A stretch of 64,000 bases of DNA, from assembly GCA_030849465.1 (NCBI GenBank), contig JARVLF010000002.1, positions 496,001 to 560,000 of the forward strand, read 5' to 3'. The position numbers were made by a program, and so were the translations under genes. The notes below the pieces were generated by a model. It worked only from the letters and a program-made list of their open reading frames with translations, was not told the origin of the DNA and did no database searches. The first letter of the stretch is position 1, and each line of letters begins with the position of its first letter. Shown here one piece after another: positions 48,401-58,326 of this stretch. Source of the stretch: Moesziomyces globuligerus. Lineage: Eukaryota; Basidiomycota; Ustilaginomycetes; Ustilaginales; Ustilaginaceae.

Positions 48401-51400
48401 GCGATTCCATCGGGCCACTCTCGACATCGAGCTCCACTCCATCGCTGTCAGAGTACAGGACACCCACTTCAGAGCCGGCTCCGCTACCCAGCTCGGACAG
48501 GCACAGCACGAATGACTATTTCCGCCCCCGCGAAGCTTCGGGATCGTTCGATCCACCACCCAGGCCGATCCCTGCTCGCTCGCCCGGCGGCTACAGTGGC
48601 ACATCTTACCCTGCGTATTCTGCCCTGCCTGCATCTCAACACCTTTCTCGCGCTCCGTCGACTGACTCTGCCATTGGCTATATCCCGCGGAGGCACGAGC
48701 GTGCCGCTAGCGACGCAGCGAGCTCAATCACTGACCTGCGATCTCCCTCCGGTCTCGGAGCTTCCACCCCGTCGCTGCATTCCGAATCCTCTGCGAGCAC
48801 CCGGAAGAAGAAGGACGGTGCTGGAAGCAAGATGTTGGCCTTCGCACGTGACTTTACTCAACGAGAAGTCAGCGAAGGAGGTGCGTCCATCCCGAGCTCG
48901 GGGACTTTCCGCCTCGGGAGGAGCAGCAAATCGAAGAAGGGCGATGCAAGTACTCGCCTAGTTATCCGCCGCTTGTACGACGGGCCCTTGGAAACTGAAG
49001 CTGCTGCTCATGCCATCAAGCACGCAGCGGACTCAGCCGCGAGTTCGCCGAGTACCTACGCGGAAGGCGTCAGTCCTAGTTCTTCCGTTGCCGATCTCGC
49101 CAAGGTCGGCACGCCCGATCCTCGGACGCCCTCAGGATTCAGCACGCCTGGAAGTGGAGGTCGCTTGCCCAGCTCAGGCAGCCTCGTCCGTACGGTGTCG
49201 TCCTCCGGCAGTACAGCCAGAGACTACATGCTGCAAAGCTCGAACCAGCTTCTCACACCGCAGTTTGTCAATCCTGGTAGCGGTGCTTTGATTACTCGAA
49301 GCCCCAGCTTTGTCAAGCCGAGCTGGTCGATTCCACAGGAAGACTTGACGCAGGCACAGAAGCGACTCGTCAAGCGCTGGTTCATCCTGCGTGAACTCTT
49401 GGACACCGAGAGGGCTTATGCATCTGACCTGGCTGTTGCCCGCGATATCTACTTAGCGCGCGCGAAACTCAGAGCTGGCATTACCGCTCCACTTTCACCC
49501 CTAAGCGTCCGATCTGCGAGCATCTTCTCGCAGCTGGCTTCTCCGGACCCCCCCTCGCAAGGCAGATCCTCGCTGCCGCACCCTCAGCAACGAAGCAGCG
49601 TCAATCCCCTAAGCCCTGGAGGGGGCGCACATCATGGAAAGGGGCATCTGCCTCAACGTACTCTGTTCCGGCATGCATCTGCCGATGGGACCGCGAATGC
49701 CGCTCTTGCTAGTCCCAATCCAGCCAATCAGACCGCATCGTCGATCTCTCTTGCATCCAGCAACCCGAGCAATCGCTCTTCGGTGTACACAGTGTCGTCT
49801 CAAAGCTCGCAGACCTCGGATGCCAGCCATTTTGCTCTCGCCGGCCATTCCAACCTCGCTGCAGGCCTTCCGTCTCAATTCTCGATCGACGGTGGTGCAC
49901 CCTCGCCCAGTGCTGGCCTAAAATTCAACGCCGGATCGCCACTAACAGCCTCGACTCCGGGCTTCTCGCCCACATCATCGACGCCGGTCACTCCATCTGT
50001 TCTAACACCAGCTGGGGTATCTGGCCCGGGCCTTGGAAGCTCGGCGGAAGCGAGCGTGTCAAGCGCTTCGGATGCGCCCTTCAGCTCGAGCGATGTCCGC
50101 ATTGTCTTTGCCCAACTTGAAGCCTGCGCTGCTTTTGCGGACGAGATGGTCGCCATGCTGGAAGGCGCAGTCGGCACAAGGTGCACTGGGACGGCGGAAG
50201 AGGCTTCTCAGCTGCTTGCGCGTGGTCTGGTCAAGGAAGAGTCGGAGAACGATCGCGTGGGTCAAGCCTTCCTCAAGCTGATGCCCCGAATCGAGCAGGT
50301 GTATTCGGCCTACTGCTCGCGACACGAGGCTTCTATGTCCAGGTTGCAGGAGCTCTTGAACACCCAGCCCAGAACGGTGGCCTTCCTTAGCGAATGCACC
50401 CAAGCCGCACGTGCCTACACGAATGCTTGGGATCTGTCCTCGCTTCTGATCAAGCCCGTGCAACGCGTTCTTAAGTATCCGCTCCTTCTCGCACAGATTT
50501 TGGAGTCCACGGGCAACAAGCATCCGGATGCCGAGAGCCTCTCAGCTGCATCTGCGGAGATCCAAAAGGTGGCTGACAATATCAACGAGGTCAAGAAGCG
50601 GAAGGATCTCGTCGAGCAGATCGTCAGCGGCAAAGCAACGAAACGAAGCACGAGCCAGCGCGTGCAACACGGAGCCACAAAAAAGCTGCTGCGCCGGCAG
50701 GAGAAGGTCAAAAAGGCTGTCCTGGGTCCGTCCGAGGACCTTCTTGCTGATGACGGACAGTTCAAGTCTTTGGTGGTGCAGTTCCGCACTCTGGAGAAGT
50801 CCGTGGCCAGCTTCTCCCGGCGGTGCGCTGGATGGTCGAGCTGCGTCAAGGACACACATCTCGCACAGTTGCGTTTGCTCGATCAATGGTGTAGGGCATA
50901 TGCCGTCGACGACGCTGCCCCGGAAAGCGAAGCTGGGACGCGTCTACGCGCATTTATGCATCTGGTGGAACACACTTTCCTCGGCGACTATTGGACGCAG
51001 CTCGATTCGGAGATCCGCACTAGCTTCACACCAGCTGTGCAGCGGATGGCCGCCCTCTTCGTTCTGCCACAGGCCGTGATCGCCAAGCGGAACGACAGAG
51101 AAGCAGACTACTCGCGATACAGAGTCGAAATGATGCGCAACGGCGCTAAGGCCGCGGACAAGAAGCTCGCAGAGAGTGCCAATGCGTTTATTGCGTTGCA
51201 CACTCAGCTTATGAACGAGCTTCCACAGTTCAACTACGGGATCCAGACGCTGATGGATCTGTGCATCGAGTCGCTCTCAAGGACGCAGGCCTCCTACCAT
51301 CTGCGCGTCCATCGCGCGCTAATTGGCTTCTGGCAAAATTTCGGCCCCGAAGGCATCGGCGAGATCATCCACAACGAAGATACGGACGAAAAGTCGATGC

Positions 51401-52470
51401 GCCACCTGAATCCAGTCAAGATCTTCTGGCCGCTACACAGCAGCGTCGCTGGCTTTGCCGAATCGCTGAGCATTGTCTCGGGCGCACACGACCACTCGCG
51501 TTCCGCTTCGATTAGCATGGATAGCGACCTCTTGGCCGCTGGCCATCTCAGTCCGTCGAGCAACACCCACTTCTCTCCGCTGCAGTCGGCGCGAGCGTTG
51601 CCCGACTCCGAGTTCGCTTCGAGAGTGCCAGATGCGTCGGACATGAGCCAGCAGATCGAATCGATCACCGCGGCTGGTTCTGAGGAGCTTTTGGAGCCGA
51701 TGAGCGCGCGCGCCAGCCCGTTTGCCACTCCGCCGCTCGGATCGCGCCGACCGTCGTTTTCGCCTCAGCTGTACCAGCAGCCATTGTTGGGCTCGCCAGC
51801 TCCCATCGGCGCCCCCTCGCTGGCTGGAGTCCCCAGCGGGAGTGGAGCGCCGCCGCTGCGAACGACCAAGTCTAGCGGACTGATCGGACTGTTGCGCTCA
51901 GTCGGAAGCAGCTCGGCCATCGGAAGCGCGGTCGGCTCACGCAAGAACTCGCAGTCCACCGACATTGCGCCCAACAGCTTTGCAGAGGGCTTCGAGTCGA
52001 ATCCACCGACACCGATCAGCAAAGACACGCCGCTGCTCAACGAGCACGCCGACGAAGCGCCTGCCGAAAGCGTAGCGCCCCCGACCTTGCCTGCATTGAG
52101 CTTCAACTCAGGCTTCTTCGCTCAGTCCGACGAGGTCTTTAGCTCTGCACGTCAACGCGGGCCTGGGGCGCACAGCGCCGATCCAAGTTGCCAACAGGCA
52201 GATGATCAGAAGCATGCTCACATTTCCAGGTCCAGCAGGCCGACGGATCTGGCCAGAACGGACGGCCCCGTCGCGCCGTTGGGCACCATGGCCGCTGTGG
52301 CCAACAGCCCGCCTGGGCCGCGTGGTTCCAAGGCGGGGCATCCGCTGCTCGAGTACATTGTCGGGGACCTCTTCCGCGTGGCGGACCACGACGCATCGCA
52401 TCTCTTTGGCTCGTCCGAGCACGGCTCAACCGGCTGGGTGGAGCGCGAGAACTTCGTGCCCCTCTCCTGA
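45448..52470 (+). CDS. Large Rho guanine-nucleotide exchange factor (DH-BAR-SH3-like)
   Basis: A 2340-codon frame for a Rho/Cdc42-family GEF. Residues up to about 1300 are Ser/Pro-rich and disordered. The DH domain starts at about 1308 (KRWFILRELLDTERAYASDL), is interrupted by about 200 low-complexity residues, then resumes near 1554 (FAQLEACAAFADEMVAMLEGA) and includes the conserved IKPVQRVLKYPLLLAQIL helix (about 1667). A helical region (about 1710-1970) resembles the BAR domain that follows DH in fission-yeast Gef1 and animal Tuba/DNMBP. The last 43 residues (EYIVGDLFRV..GWVERENFVPL) look like an SH3 domain. The start is doubtful: the only early in-frame ATG lies in a pentamer repeat, and the next is at 46375, though protein-like Ser/Arg-rich sequence begins by about 45930. 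An unseen upstream exon is possible. It converges on the carrier gene with 146 bp between stops. Confidence 0.82.
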   Translation: MAWHDLAWHCMQTCTRRHSPICRSDSGADFPYALFRARSSHSVFRPFSALFPLAAARQQPGRSAAFTLLLHTPSSSRPDHLVGILHASTASIDAQSRYFVHAQLLIAHLPISTPATRALLLHRPWPGHIVTLSSPRSIPTSSRPQHLEASPRAQRSLSPSSVAKSPSARRPSYGSQLLAVPGRAPSDADADHGFGLSPSAASPDSSRHRRGSRSSILASASEATGVASDRESIRSSASSSRAAPSSSARRSKSTRPDDRERNASPVSFYSSFEAPLSSPRTSRQGSLQVESTLSPLTPASPPAADGIAHMLSSPRAPSSSHRAPKPSPSSPHPTRAASDRIASDKRSDPAGATPATLQRATSAHHPSSANGASSETSMPSLSAYSWQSERLPIIQPPPNTRPSNQLRLASNEEPKTRSISSSRSASNFAHIDTSLARPRSKSSATSSPAVGVPSTDDNATAAPVGPPTSTLNAKILPNATTKLSLRSRIFGLKAGQSAPRSSSPADSGNDTPSPRSAHFTPSIHSEGSHSDSTPLDQCDSHSIDRDLPSPSYSHSALGRSRDADDEMGDAFSADSRSTAHAARKSSGATGFLRKTIRFKDKSAFLKARPSVSSLTSDSAASASNSVPPSTADPLSSSDAEDVARKAPSYKQVSGRRGMQYHESAPDRAHPVATLASPHQDRTRLHVKQEHESVSLLPAVTERDLEASAEVQRPLTHVPASRSSARSESSSTPTHIRPNLAFAQGTGVGGSTVSAQEGTEAQTRMPRSSSLHVTPGRGHLDALLPSPIAVDRSVSSPQIMPGAPESPRRRPRSGSANLYAPHIQPRTTSSPIQGSTRRPVTAQGTPPAQSPQIMSSISTPRSTQRPSRPKTADSGHGYSSSLSSLRDILVVANAISEEGAIYNSPDKNAPSPSTKAAIASSPVDAKRPGLPPKNPLRKQRPSAASAADTPSVSGDSPASAHTSGVFPGPTMLTAQEAPNGTTARLRDSIGPLSTSSSTPSLSEYRTPTSEPAPLPSSDRHSTNDYFRPREASGSFDPPPRPIPARSPGGYSGTSYPAYSALPASQHLSRAPSTDSAIGYIPRRHERAASDAASSITDLRSPSGLGASTPSLHSESSASTRKKKDGAGSKMLAFARDFTQREVSEGGASIPSSGTFRLGRSSKSKKGDASTRLVIRRLYDGPLETEAAAHAIKHAADSAASSPSTYAEGVSPSSSVADLAKVGTPDPRTPSGFSTPGSGGRLPSSGSLVRTVSSSGSTARDYMLQSSNQLLTPQFVNPGSGALITRSPSFVKPSWSIPQEDLTQAQKRLVKRWFILRELLDTERAYASDLAVARDIYLARAKLRAGITAPLSPLSVRSASIFSQLASPDPPSQGRSSLPHPQQRSSVNPLSPGGGAHHGKGHLPQRTLFRHASADGTANAALASPNPANQTASSISLASSNPSNRSSVYTVSSQSSQTSDASHFALAGHSNLAAGLPSQFSIDGGAPSPSAGLKFNAGSPLTASTPGFSPTSSTPVTPSVLTPAGVSGPGLGSSAEASVSSASDAPFSSSDVRIVFAQLEACAAFADEMVAMLEGAVGTRCTGTAEEASQLLARGLVKEESENDRVGQAFLKLMPRIEQVYSAYCSRHEASMSRLQELLNTQPRTVAFLSECTQAARAYTNAWDLSSLLIKPVQRVLKYPLLLAQILESTGNKHPDAESLSAASAEIQKVADNINEVKKRKDLVEQIVSGKATKRSTSQRVQHGATKKLLRRQEKVKKAVLGPSEDLLADDGQFKSLVVQFRTLEKSVASFSRRCAGWSSCVKDTHLAQLRLLDQWCRAYAVDDAAPESEAGTRLRAFMHLVEHTFLGDYWTQLDSEIRTSFTPAVQRMAALFVLPQAVIAKRNDREADYSRYRVEMMRNGAKAADKKLAESANAFIALHTQLMNELPQFNYGIQTLMDLCIESLSRTQASYHLRVHRALIGFWQNFGPEGIGEIIHNEDTDEKSMRHLNPVKIFWPLHSSVAGFAESLSIVSGAHDHSRSASISMDSDLLAAGHLSPSSNTHFSPLQSARALPDSEFASRVPDASDMSQQIESITAAGSEELLEPMSARASPFATPPLGSRRPSFSPQLYQQPLLGSPAPIGAPSLAGVPSGSGAPPLRTTKSSGLIGLLRSVGSSSAIGSAVGSRKNSQSTDIAPNSFAEGFESNPPTPISKDTPLLNEHADEAPAESVAPPTLPALSFNSGFFAQSDEVFSSARQRGPGAHSADPSCQQADDQKHAHISRSSRPTDLARTDGPVAPLGTMAAVANSPPGPRGSKAGHPLLEYIVGDLFRVADHDASHLFGSSEHGSTGWVERENFVPLS

Positions 52471-52616
52471 TTCGTATTGTCGCCCACGGTTCTCCTGCAG
52501 AATTCGGCCAGAGTTCGTGGCAATCGAGACAATGTTCACCCAAAAGTGGGCGCTGAATGCTGTACGCGGGCACCGATTGATTTCCTGGGCGCAAAGTGCA
52601 AACTTCGAACAGAGTG

Positions 52617-53564
52617 TCATGGCCTTTCTAGGGCATCTTTGACAAGTTCGAAGGTTGTGAACGTGGCTGCAGCGGCGGGGATGGCGCGGAGAAGGGTTGG
52701 GGAAAGCCCGACTGTGAATGCGCGCGCGCCCTCGGCAGCATAGATAGCTTTGGCATGGTGCGAGATGTACTTCAAGACAAGTGGACCGCCAACGCCTTTT
52801 GGCAGCGGAGTGTTGGAGAGCTGGATGCGCGACTTGAGCACATCAAGCGGATAGCACGCGAGCCAGTTGCAGATTCCACCGCACGAGCCCGAAACCATGA
52901 GTGCCCAGACGGGAAGTGTGGTCCCATTGTCCGTCGACGTTGCGGGCAGGCTGCGGCGCAAGGAGGATTTGGCCAGCTCGAAGCCGGTATAGAACGCAGC
53001 GTAGGCAGGCATCTCGCGGAGGACTGTGACCCAGAAGCCGCGCATCACGCCGTTGCGCATCCCGTACTTGCTGTACACCTCTCTCGCCACTTGCGAGAGT
53101 TTCTGCGGCCTCGCCTGCGAGGATGACTTCGTAGATGTGATCTGTGCCTGCATGCGGATCTTGAACAGCTCAACTGGTGCGGAGAGAATCGAGTTGATGC
53201 CACCCGCAATCGCACCGGCGCCGGCGATTTGTGCCGTGGAGAGAGTCTGCGAGTGTGGCGAGATCCATCGCTTGGCTGTCTGGAAGGCGGTGAAGAGGAG
53301 CGCGTTCTGAGCTGCAATGCCCAGTAGCGGCGAGGCCATGCCCTTGTACAGTGCTAAAACGCCTTCGTTGCGCACCGTTTGGAGCAACACATCCATCGGT
53401 CCTCGATACACGCCGGGTGCGGCGATCTGCGAGCGCACTTTGACCGTGTCGAGCGGTTGACCCACCACCACCTGCGCAGCTCCCGCCAGTGACCCGGCGA
53501 TCAAATCGACAGTCGGCAGCGTGAATTCTGGCCATGGCTCGCCCTTCATCGTCTCGTCCGACAT
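52617..53564 (-). CDS. Mitochondrial carrier family protein (SLC25, Ymc/Crc-like)
   Basis: Inner-mitochondrial-membrane metabolite exchanger, 315 residues from the ATG at 53564. Three tandem repeats carry the carrier signatures QPLDTVKVRSQ, APVELFKIRMQ and YPLDVLKSRIQ, each followed by a G-rich second helix; six spans are expected. The first repeat (GAAQVVVGQPLDTVKVR..LYKGMASPLLG) resembles the yeast Ymc1/Ymc2, carnitine/acylcarnitine and ornithine carrier branch. The precise substrate, an amino acid, carnitine or glutamate-type compound, cannot be fixed by eye. The upstream frame to 53627 begins only with GTG. Confidence 0.92.
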   Translation of the reverse strand: MSDETMKGEPWPEFTLPTVDLIAGSLAGAAQVVVGQPLDTVKVRSQIAAPGVYRGPMDVLLQTVRNEGVLALYKGMASPLLGIAAQNALLFTAFQTAKRWISPHSQTLSTAQIAGAGAIAGGINSILSAPVELFKIRMQAQITSTKSSSQARPQKLSQVAREVYSKYGMRNGVMRGFWVTVLREMPAYAAFYTGFELAKSSLRRSLPATSTDNGTTLPVWALMVSGSCGGICNWLACYPLDVLKSRIQLSNTPLPKGVGGPLVLKYISHHAKAIYAAEGARAFTVGLSPTLLRAIPAAAATFTTFELVKDALERP

Positions 53565-54034
53565 TGCTGTATCGTACCGAGTTGTCGTCGTGGTCAAGAA
53601 GAAATGTGGTTCTCTCAAAAGAGCCACATGTCATAGGCACACGTCGGCTATCCACCTAACCTGTATGGGCCAAGCACGTCATCGAGCCACGCTTTTTGGA
53701 ATAAAGAAATTAGTAAGTAAGATCCTCGTCCGCCGCCCATCAGCTGGCATCCCTCCTTCCCTACCATTCGTCTTCGTAGCGCCTCCCACATGCTCTCTTC
53801 CGTATTGGCGAGGCCTCTACTATGACAGGCGAGGAGAAAGGATGGGTCTGATACTACAAGAGTCTAAACGAGTCGTGGGTAATATACATTGTTCCGTGCG
53901 AGCAAGGAGTGTGTGGGAAACCTGCCGAGAAGGGTATCATTCATTCGCCCTGCAAGGGTCTTACTTGGCAGAGGGCGAGAATGGCAGCAGAGTGATAAGG
54001 AGACGAAGCAAGTGGGAGAGCTGGACTGGGCCAT
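53565..54034. other. Intergenic region between the carrier and membrane-protein genes
   Basis: About 470 bp: promoter of the carrier gene and 3' flank of the membrane-protein gene. Nothing further seen. Confidence 0.6.
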
Positions 54035-56269
54035 CTAGTGTGCCCAGAATGCCGATTCGTCGTCGTTCTCGTCGACCAGATCGGCCGCATGCACTTCGAC
54101 GGGCCGACTGCCAGCATCGGAGATGTCGACAGAATCAAGGCCGCGCGTGTGCTGTCGCGCTTGGACGCTCGGCTGCGTGCTATGCGATCGGCTTGCGAGA
54201 TCAGCTGTTTGCACGTACAGTGGCCGCTGCTGAGAGGCTGTGGCGGGATGGATCGTGTCGTACTGGGGTGGGAGCTCCATCAGCCGTCCCGCATCGAGGT
54301 TGATGAGCTCGTCTCCCCGGTCGGTGTCGTCTAGAAGCAGACCTGCGTCGGCATGGCGCAAGATGCGGGTCGATTGGTCCGAGCCCGCCAGCCAGGCGTC
54401 TCGAGGCGCATCGGAAAGTTCTGCCCAGCCCTGCGTTCTGGCCGTAGCGGCGTTGCGCAACGAGTCTACATGTGGACGGTTGTTGGCCAACAAGTCGTGA
54501 TAAGCAGCTTGTGATGCAGCGTCCGGGCGGTAAGTCGGACCGGCACCGACGCGAGTCGACTTGGACGAAGTTCCGTCCGAGCTTGCCGAACGTGAGGCGG
54601 TGCGTGGACTGCCTGCGCGATGCTGTAAAGGATCCGGCGTGTGTGGAGCGTCCGTGTAGAAGCCGAACGTGCGCGGAGTCGAGTCGGTGGGAGACCAAGC
54701 TTCGCGCGAGCCGTTGAAAATGGTGCCCGCGGTGGGTGAGCGCACATGCTGGCCACGGGGTTGTCCAAGTGCGTCAGCAGCTGTACTCCCGGTGCGCACG
54801 AGAGCATAGTCGTCTACACCTGAAGATGAATGAGTGGCGCCCTGAGCGCCTGAGGCCAGATGCAAGTGGTCAAAGGCGCTCGAGGTCCAACTTCGCAGAG
54901 AGGCCCGGGTGGAAGGTGCATGGGTCAGCGGCCGGGAAGAAAGGGAGAGCGGGTCATAGTTGCTCGCCGCGGACACGCTATTCCGATCTCCTGCGTTGCG
55001 GGAATCACTGCTGCGCTGTCGGGTTACGGAACGGCCGAATACTCCAGGGGCGATGGGCATGTTGGGGTCGGCATTGAAGGGGACGGCGGGGTCGGCGTTG
55101 GGCAGATCCCAAGCTTTGATGTTGTTCTTTCGCTTTTGGCGACGGCGAAAGCAGAACCAGCCGAGGGCAACGCCCATGAGGCCGAAAGTGACAAAGACGA
55201 CCACCATGATGATGAGAAAAGAGAGCTGCGAGAGCCCGCCTCCTTTTCCGTGGACAGTGCGGCCGTTCTTGATGGTTTCGATCACGGTCACGGTAGCGAT
55301 CACGCCGCCGCTGGTAGTGAGGGATGCGACCGTGGAGGTGGCATCGGGGAAGACAGAGGCAGGAGGTGCAGTTGTGCCTGGTGCAAAGACGCGATGGGCG
55401 TAGTCGGCCAGCGCGATGCAGGCATCGGTAAAGTACTCGTTCAGCGCGACGATGTTGAGCTTTGAGACACCACCGCTGCCACCGATAAGACGACTGTCGC
55501 CGAGCGTGAGAACGAAACGGGTGCCGCCTTCCATTGCGACTTGCCAGGTCATGTTTTGAGCCGTGTTGCTCGGAGCTGGCACGTAGATTGGGGGAGCCGA
55601 CTCGGGCAGAAAGAGAGCCGTCATAGGTGGCGCGAAACTGCCGGTCCAAAAGATGGGGTAGTCCTGGCACATGGAAGGGGCGCCCTGGGTATAAAAAAAG
55701 AAGGAGCCCGTGTAATTGAAGGAGGCGCAGGTGGCGCCGCTGGGCGGACTGCTGACCGGTAGGAAGGAGGAGGAGTTGGACATGAGGCCGGACGAGTCGG
55801 TGACGGTGACGATGAGGGAAGGATTTTTGGTGGGGCCGGTGAAGGCGGGCACGGCGTACTGGTACAACCAGAGGTCCTTGGAGGCGTCGTCATAGGTAGC
55901 AGGCAAGCTGACGGTGACGGGCCAGTAGTCCTCGGCGCTGATCATGACGGTGTAAGGAGGCGTGCCGCGGCTGGGATCGAAAGTGATGTTCATGTAGTCG
56001 CACTCGACTGGCTGGGAGATCTGGATGTCGACGCTGTGATCGGACGACTGGGCGGCCGCTGAAGCGTCGGCGGCCAGCTGCTGGTATTCGCGGATGGGAG
56101 ACGGCGATTCTGGCACGGGCGTTGGGGCAGCGGGCCTCACTTCGACCGCGGAGGTGGCGAGGGTGGAAGGGCGTGGCGCAGGAGTCAAGGGAGGGACTGA
56201 CGAGGCGGCAATCGTGGATCCGACAAGGGCAAGAAGCAGCCAAAGGAGGGCCGTTGATTGGCTGGCCAT
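54035..56269 (-). CDS. Signal-peptide, single-TM cell-surface protein of unknown function
   Basis: From the ATG at 56269 the product is 744 residues. It has a signal peptide (about 1-22, LLWLLLALVGSTIA), a Ser/Thr/Pro-rich stretch, then an extracellular region (to about 345) with Cys residues and N-glycosylation sequons (NIT, NSS, NYT, NMT). One membrane span (about 347-372, IIMVVVFVTFGLMGVALGWFCF) is followed by RRRQKRK and a long Ser-rich cytosolic tail ending in DDESAFWAH. The pattern is that of a type I plasma-membrane protein; fungal sensor-like proteins share this architecture, but I recognise no named family. In-frame ATGs exist upstream (56326 and 56431) and would place the hydrophobic segment internally, so 56269 is preferred. 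Confidence 0.75.
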   Translation of the reverse strand: MASQSTALLWLLLALVGSTIAASSVPPLTPAPRPSTLATSAVEVRPAAPTPVPESPSPIREYQQLAADASAAAQSSDHSVDIQISQPVECDYMNITFDPSRGTPPYTVMISAEDYWPVTVSLPATYDDASKDLWLYQYAVPAFTGPTKNPSLIVTVTDSSGLMSNSSSFLPVSSPPSGATCASFNYTGSFFFYTQGAPSMCQDYPIFWTGSFAPPMTALFLPESAPPIYVPAPSNTAQNMTWQVAMEGGTRFVLTLGDSRLIGGSGGVSKLNIVALNEYFTDACIALADYAHRVFAPGTTAPPASVFPDATSTVASLTTSGGVIATVTVIETIKNGRTVHGKGGGLSQLSFLIIMVVVFVTFGLMGVALGWFCFRRRQKRKNNIKAWDLPNADPAVPFNADPNMPIAPGVFGRSVTRQRSSDSRNAGDRNSVSAASNYDPLSLSSRPLTHAPSTRASLRSWTSSAFDHLHLASGAQGATHSSSGVDDYALVRTGSTAADALGQPRGQHVRSPTAGTIFNGSREAWSPTDSTPRTFGFYTDAPHTPDPLQHRAGSPRTASRSASSDGTSSKSTRVGAGPTYRPDAASQAAYHDLLANNRPHVDSLRNAATARTQGWAELSDAPRDAWLAGSDQSTRILRHADAGLLLDDTDRGDELINLDAGRLMELPPQYDTIHPATASQQRPLYVQTADLASRSHSTQPSVQARQHTRGLDSVDISDAGSRPVEVHAADLVDENDDESAFWAH

Positions 56270-57210
56270 GTTGCGGCTGCAGTGCCGCCTTGTGGCGTGG
56301 GGCCGACGCTGTCGAGCAGAAATCATGATCGGAGCCTCGAGCTGAGGTTGGGCTGAGCCGTCGAGGTGCAAGATCGGCAAGAATAGCAGACGTGTGCGGC
56401 GAGGCGGCTCCTTGAGGGAGCGGTGGATCATGGACCAAGGTCCGAGGGTGATGTTTGTAGCAGGAGATGAGGAGCTGATGTGTGCTGGGCGAGCGAACGG
56501 AAGGAGGCTTGAGCTGGCGGCGTTGGTATCGCAGCAACAGCGAAGAGGCTGATCAACCGTGCTCGACGGAAGATGACGAGGCGAAGAGGAGAGGCGCGTC
56601 ACCTAGCTCAAGAGAGGATGCGACGAGGCGGACAATTATGCAGACATGTGTGTTGATCGCGAACAAGGGCCGCGGTCGCGTTTGCGGGGATGGGGGCGTT
56701 CGTGGTAGAGTGGTGGCGAGGTAAAGTATTGCACACGGCAGAGGCAAGCGGCTGGCCAGAGTCGATGGTCTGGAGATTTACTAGCGGGAATGCTTGAAGT
56801 CCATGTGGGGATGCCGACGAACGCAAAGGAAACACAACCGAATGTGTGTGAAAAGAGGCGGGTAAGGAACGAATGCCAAAGCAAGAGCAGGCTGGGAGGT
56901 GAGCACGAGACGTTGTGCGGGTCTGACCGGTGGGGGGAGGGAGGAGGGAGGCGAAAGCAGGCAAAGGAGACGCAGATGGAAGGATGATGAGACGAGGTCG
57001 GACGCGGGGGTCGAGGAGGTCGGGATTGGAGCCCGGGATGGCGAATGGGAGAGTCGGTGAGGCGTGGCGGTCCGAACTGGCTCAGGGGCAGCGAAGCAAG
57101 GTGCGGCGTCTTCGCGAGTGATGATGCACGGCTGGTTACACGGGCGTGCATCAGGACGAGGCAGTCACGGCCTACTGCCGTCGCGGCTCGTCTGACGACG
57201 AAAAAAACTG

Positions 57211-57264
57211 GCAGCAGCAGGAGCAGCAGGAGCAGCAGGAGCAGCAGGAGCAGCAGCACCAGCA
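57211..57264. repeat. Tandem repeat, unit GAGCAGCAG
   Basis: Four main copies of a 9-bp unit bordered by shorter CAG units, in intergenic DNA. Confidence 0.92.
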
Positions 57265-58326
57265 GCCGCAAAGCAGGCCGAAGCCTTTCGGACCCACCCT
57301 CACGATACGGGAAGCGACCCTGCGTTGCGATATGCAGGCCGGGCGAAACAACAAAAAAAAAAGGCTGCCGAGCCACTTGTAGCACAGACGGCCGGAGCGG
57401 CAGGGGCAGATTTTGCGGATTTCCCAGCTCCGAAGCAATCGCCAAGCCGACGATCGTTTGATCAAGTGCCCTGGCGCTGTGCCTTCTCGAAGCCGAACCG
57501 TGTGATTCTATTGTCTCTCTCTTATTCTGACTGCCGACGAACTTCCCTGTTCGGTTCGCCTTGGCCTGCGATGAGCGTCAACTGCAGCTCGCTTCAGCCA
57601 CTCTGCAGGCCTCGACCGCCAGCAAACTCCAAGACGGGTGGCTACAAGCAGCCAGTCTGAAGTCCAAGGTCGCGGTGCAGGAGCCCTTCGCCGAACACTG
57701 CCCCCGATTCTGTGCTGAACGGTGCTTGCCGCACGGATGCAGATGCCTGCTGCCCTTTGCATCACCGCTCGGCACCAATGTGTTTGGTCACCTCGCAAGC
57801 GAGGTTCGTTGGGTTGCATTTGAAGCCGAGTCTTTGTACTGTACACCGGGCTGCTTCACCGTAACGACCTCGATGGACAGCCTGCCACGCGTCTAGACGC
57901 GCATCCCTCTTTCCGAAACAAGGTCCTCATTGCTTGCCAGGCCCGGGCTCTCCTCGGATAACTATGGTCGCACCGCCTGCGCGAGTAGAGTGCGGCGAAC
58001 TCACTCGCAAATGCACGCCATGCTTCTCGCCTAGCCTCTCCTTTTCCATGCGAGGCCGAACGCCGAACCAGAGCGAGGAATCCGCCAGAGCAATGCGAAC
58101 GTGTCCGCAAGTAGATTAGTTACGCGCGCATCTCCGACTATGTGACTCTTCCGTGCGCGCCTTGACCCGCCATTAAACACATGTGCCAGGCCGTTACTGA
58201 GAATGAAATCGACGCATACCCCCGCTCTCGGCCTTTCCGCCGGCTGCGCTGCGCCCGAGCTGAGGCAAAACGAGAAAAATCGCCTCGGCCATCCTCGCTC
58301 CCGCTCCTCTCGCCAGAATCCAAATA

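Noticed and set aside
57211..57264. CAG-type repeat considered as a polyglutamine-coding exon or as CRISPR-like spacing
   Set aside because: No coding frame with protein-like flanks, and the units are contiguous without spacers.
56636..57445. 269-codon minus-strand frame with a poly-Leu run
   Set aside because: The Leu run is the translation of the GAGCAGCAG minisatellite; flanking sequence is not protein-like.
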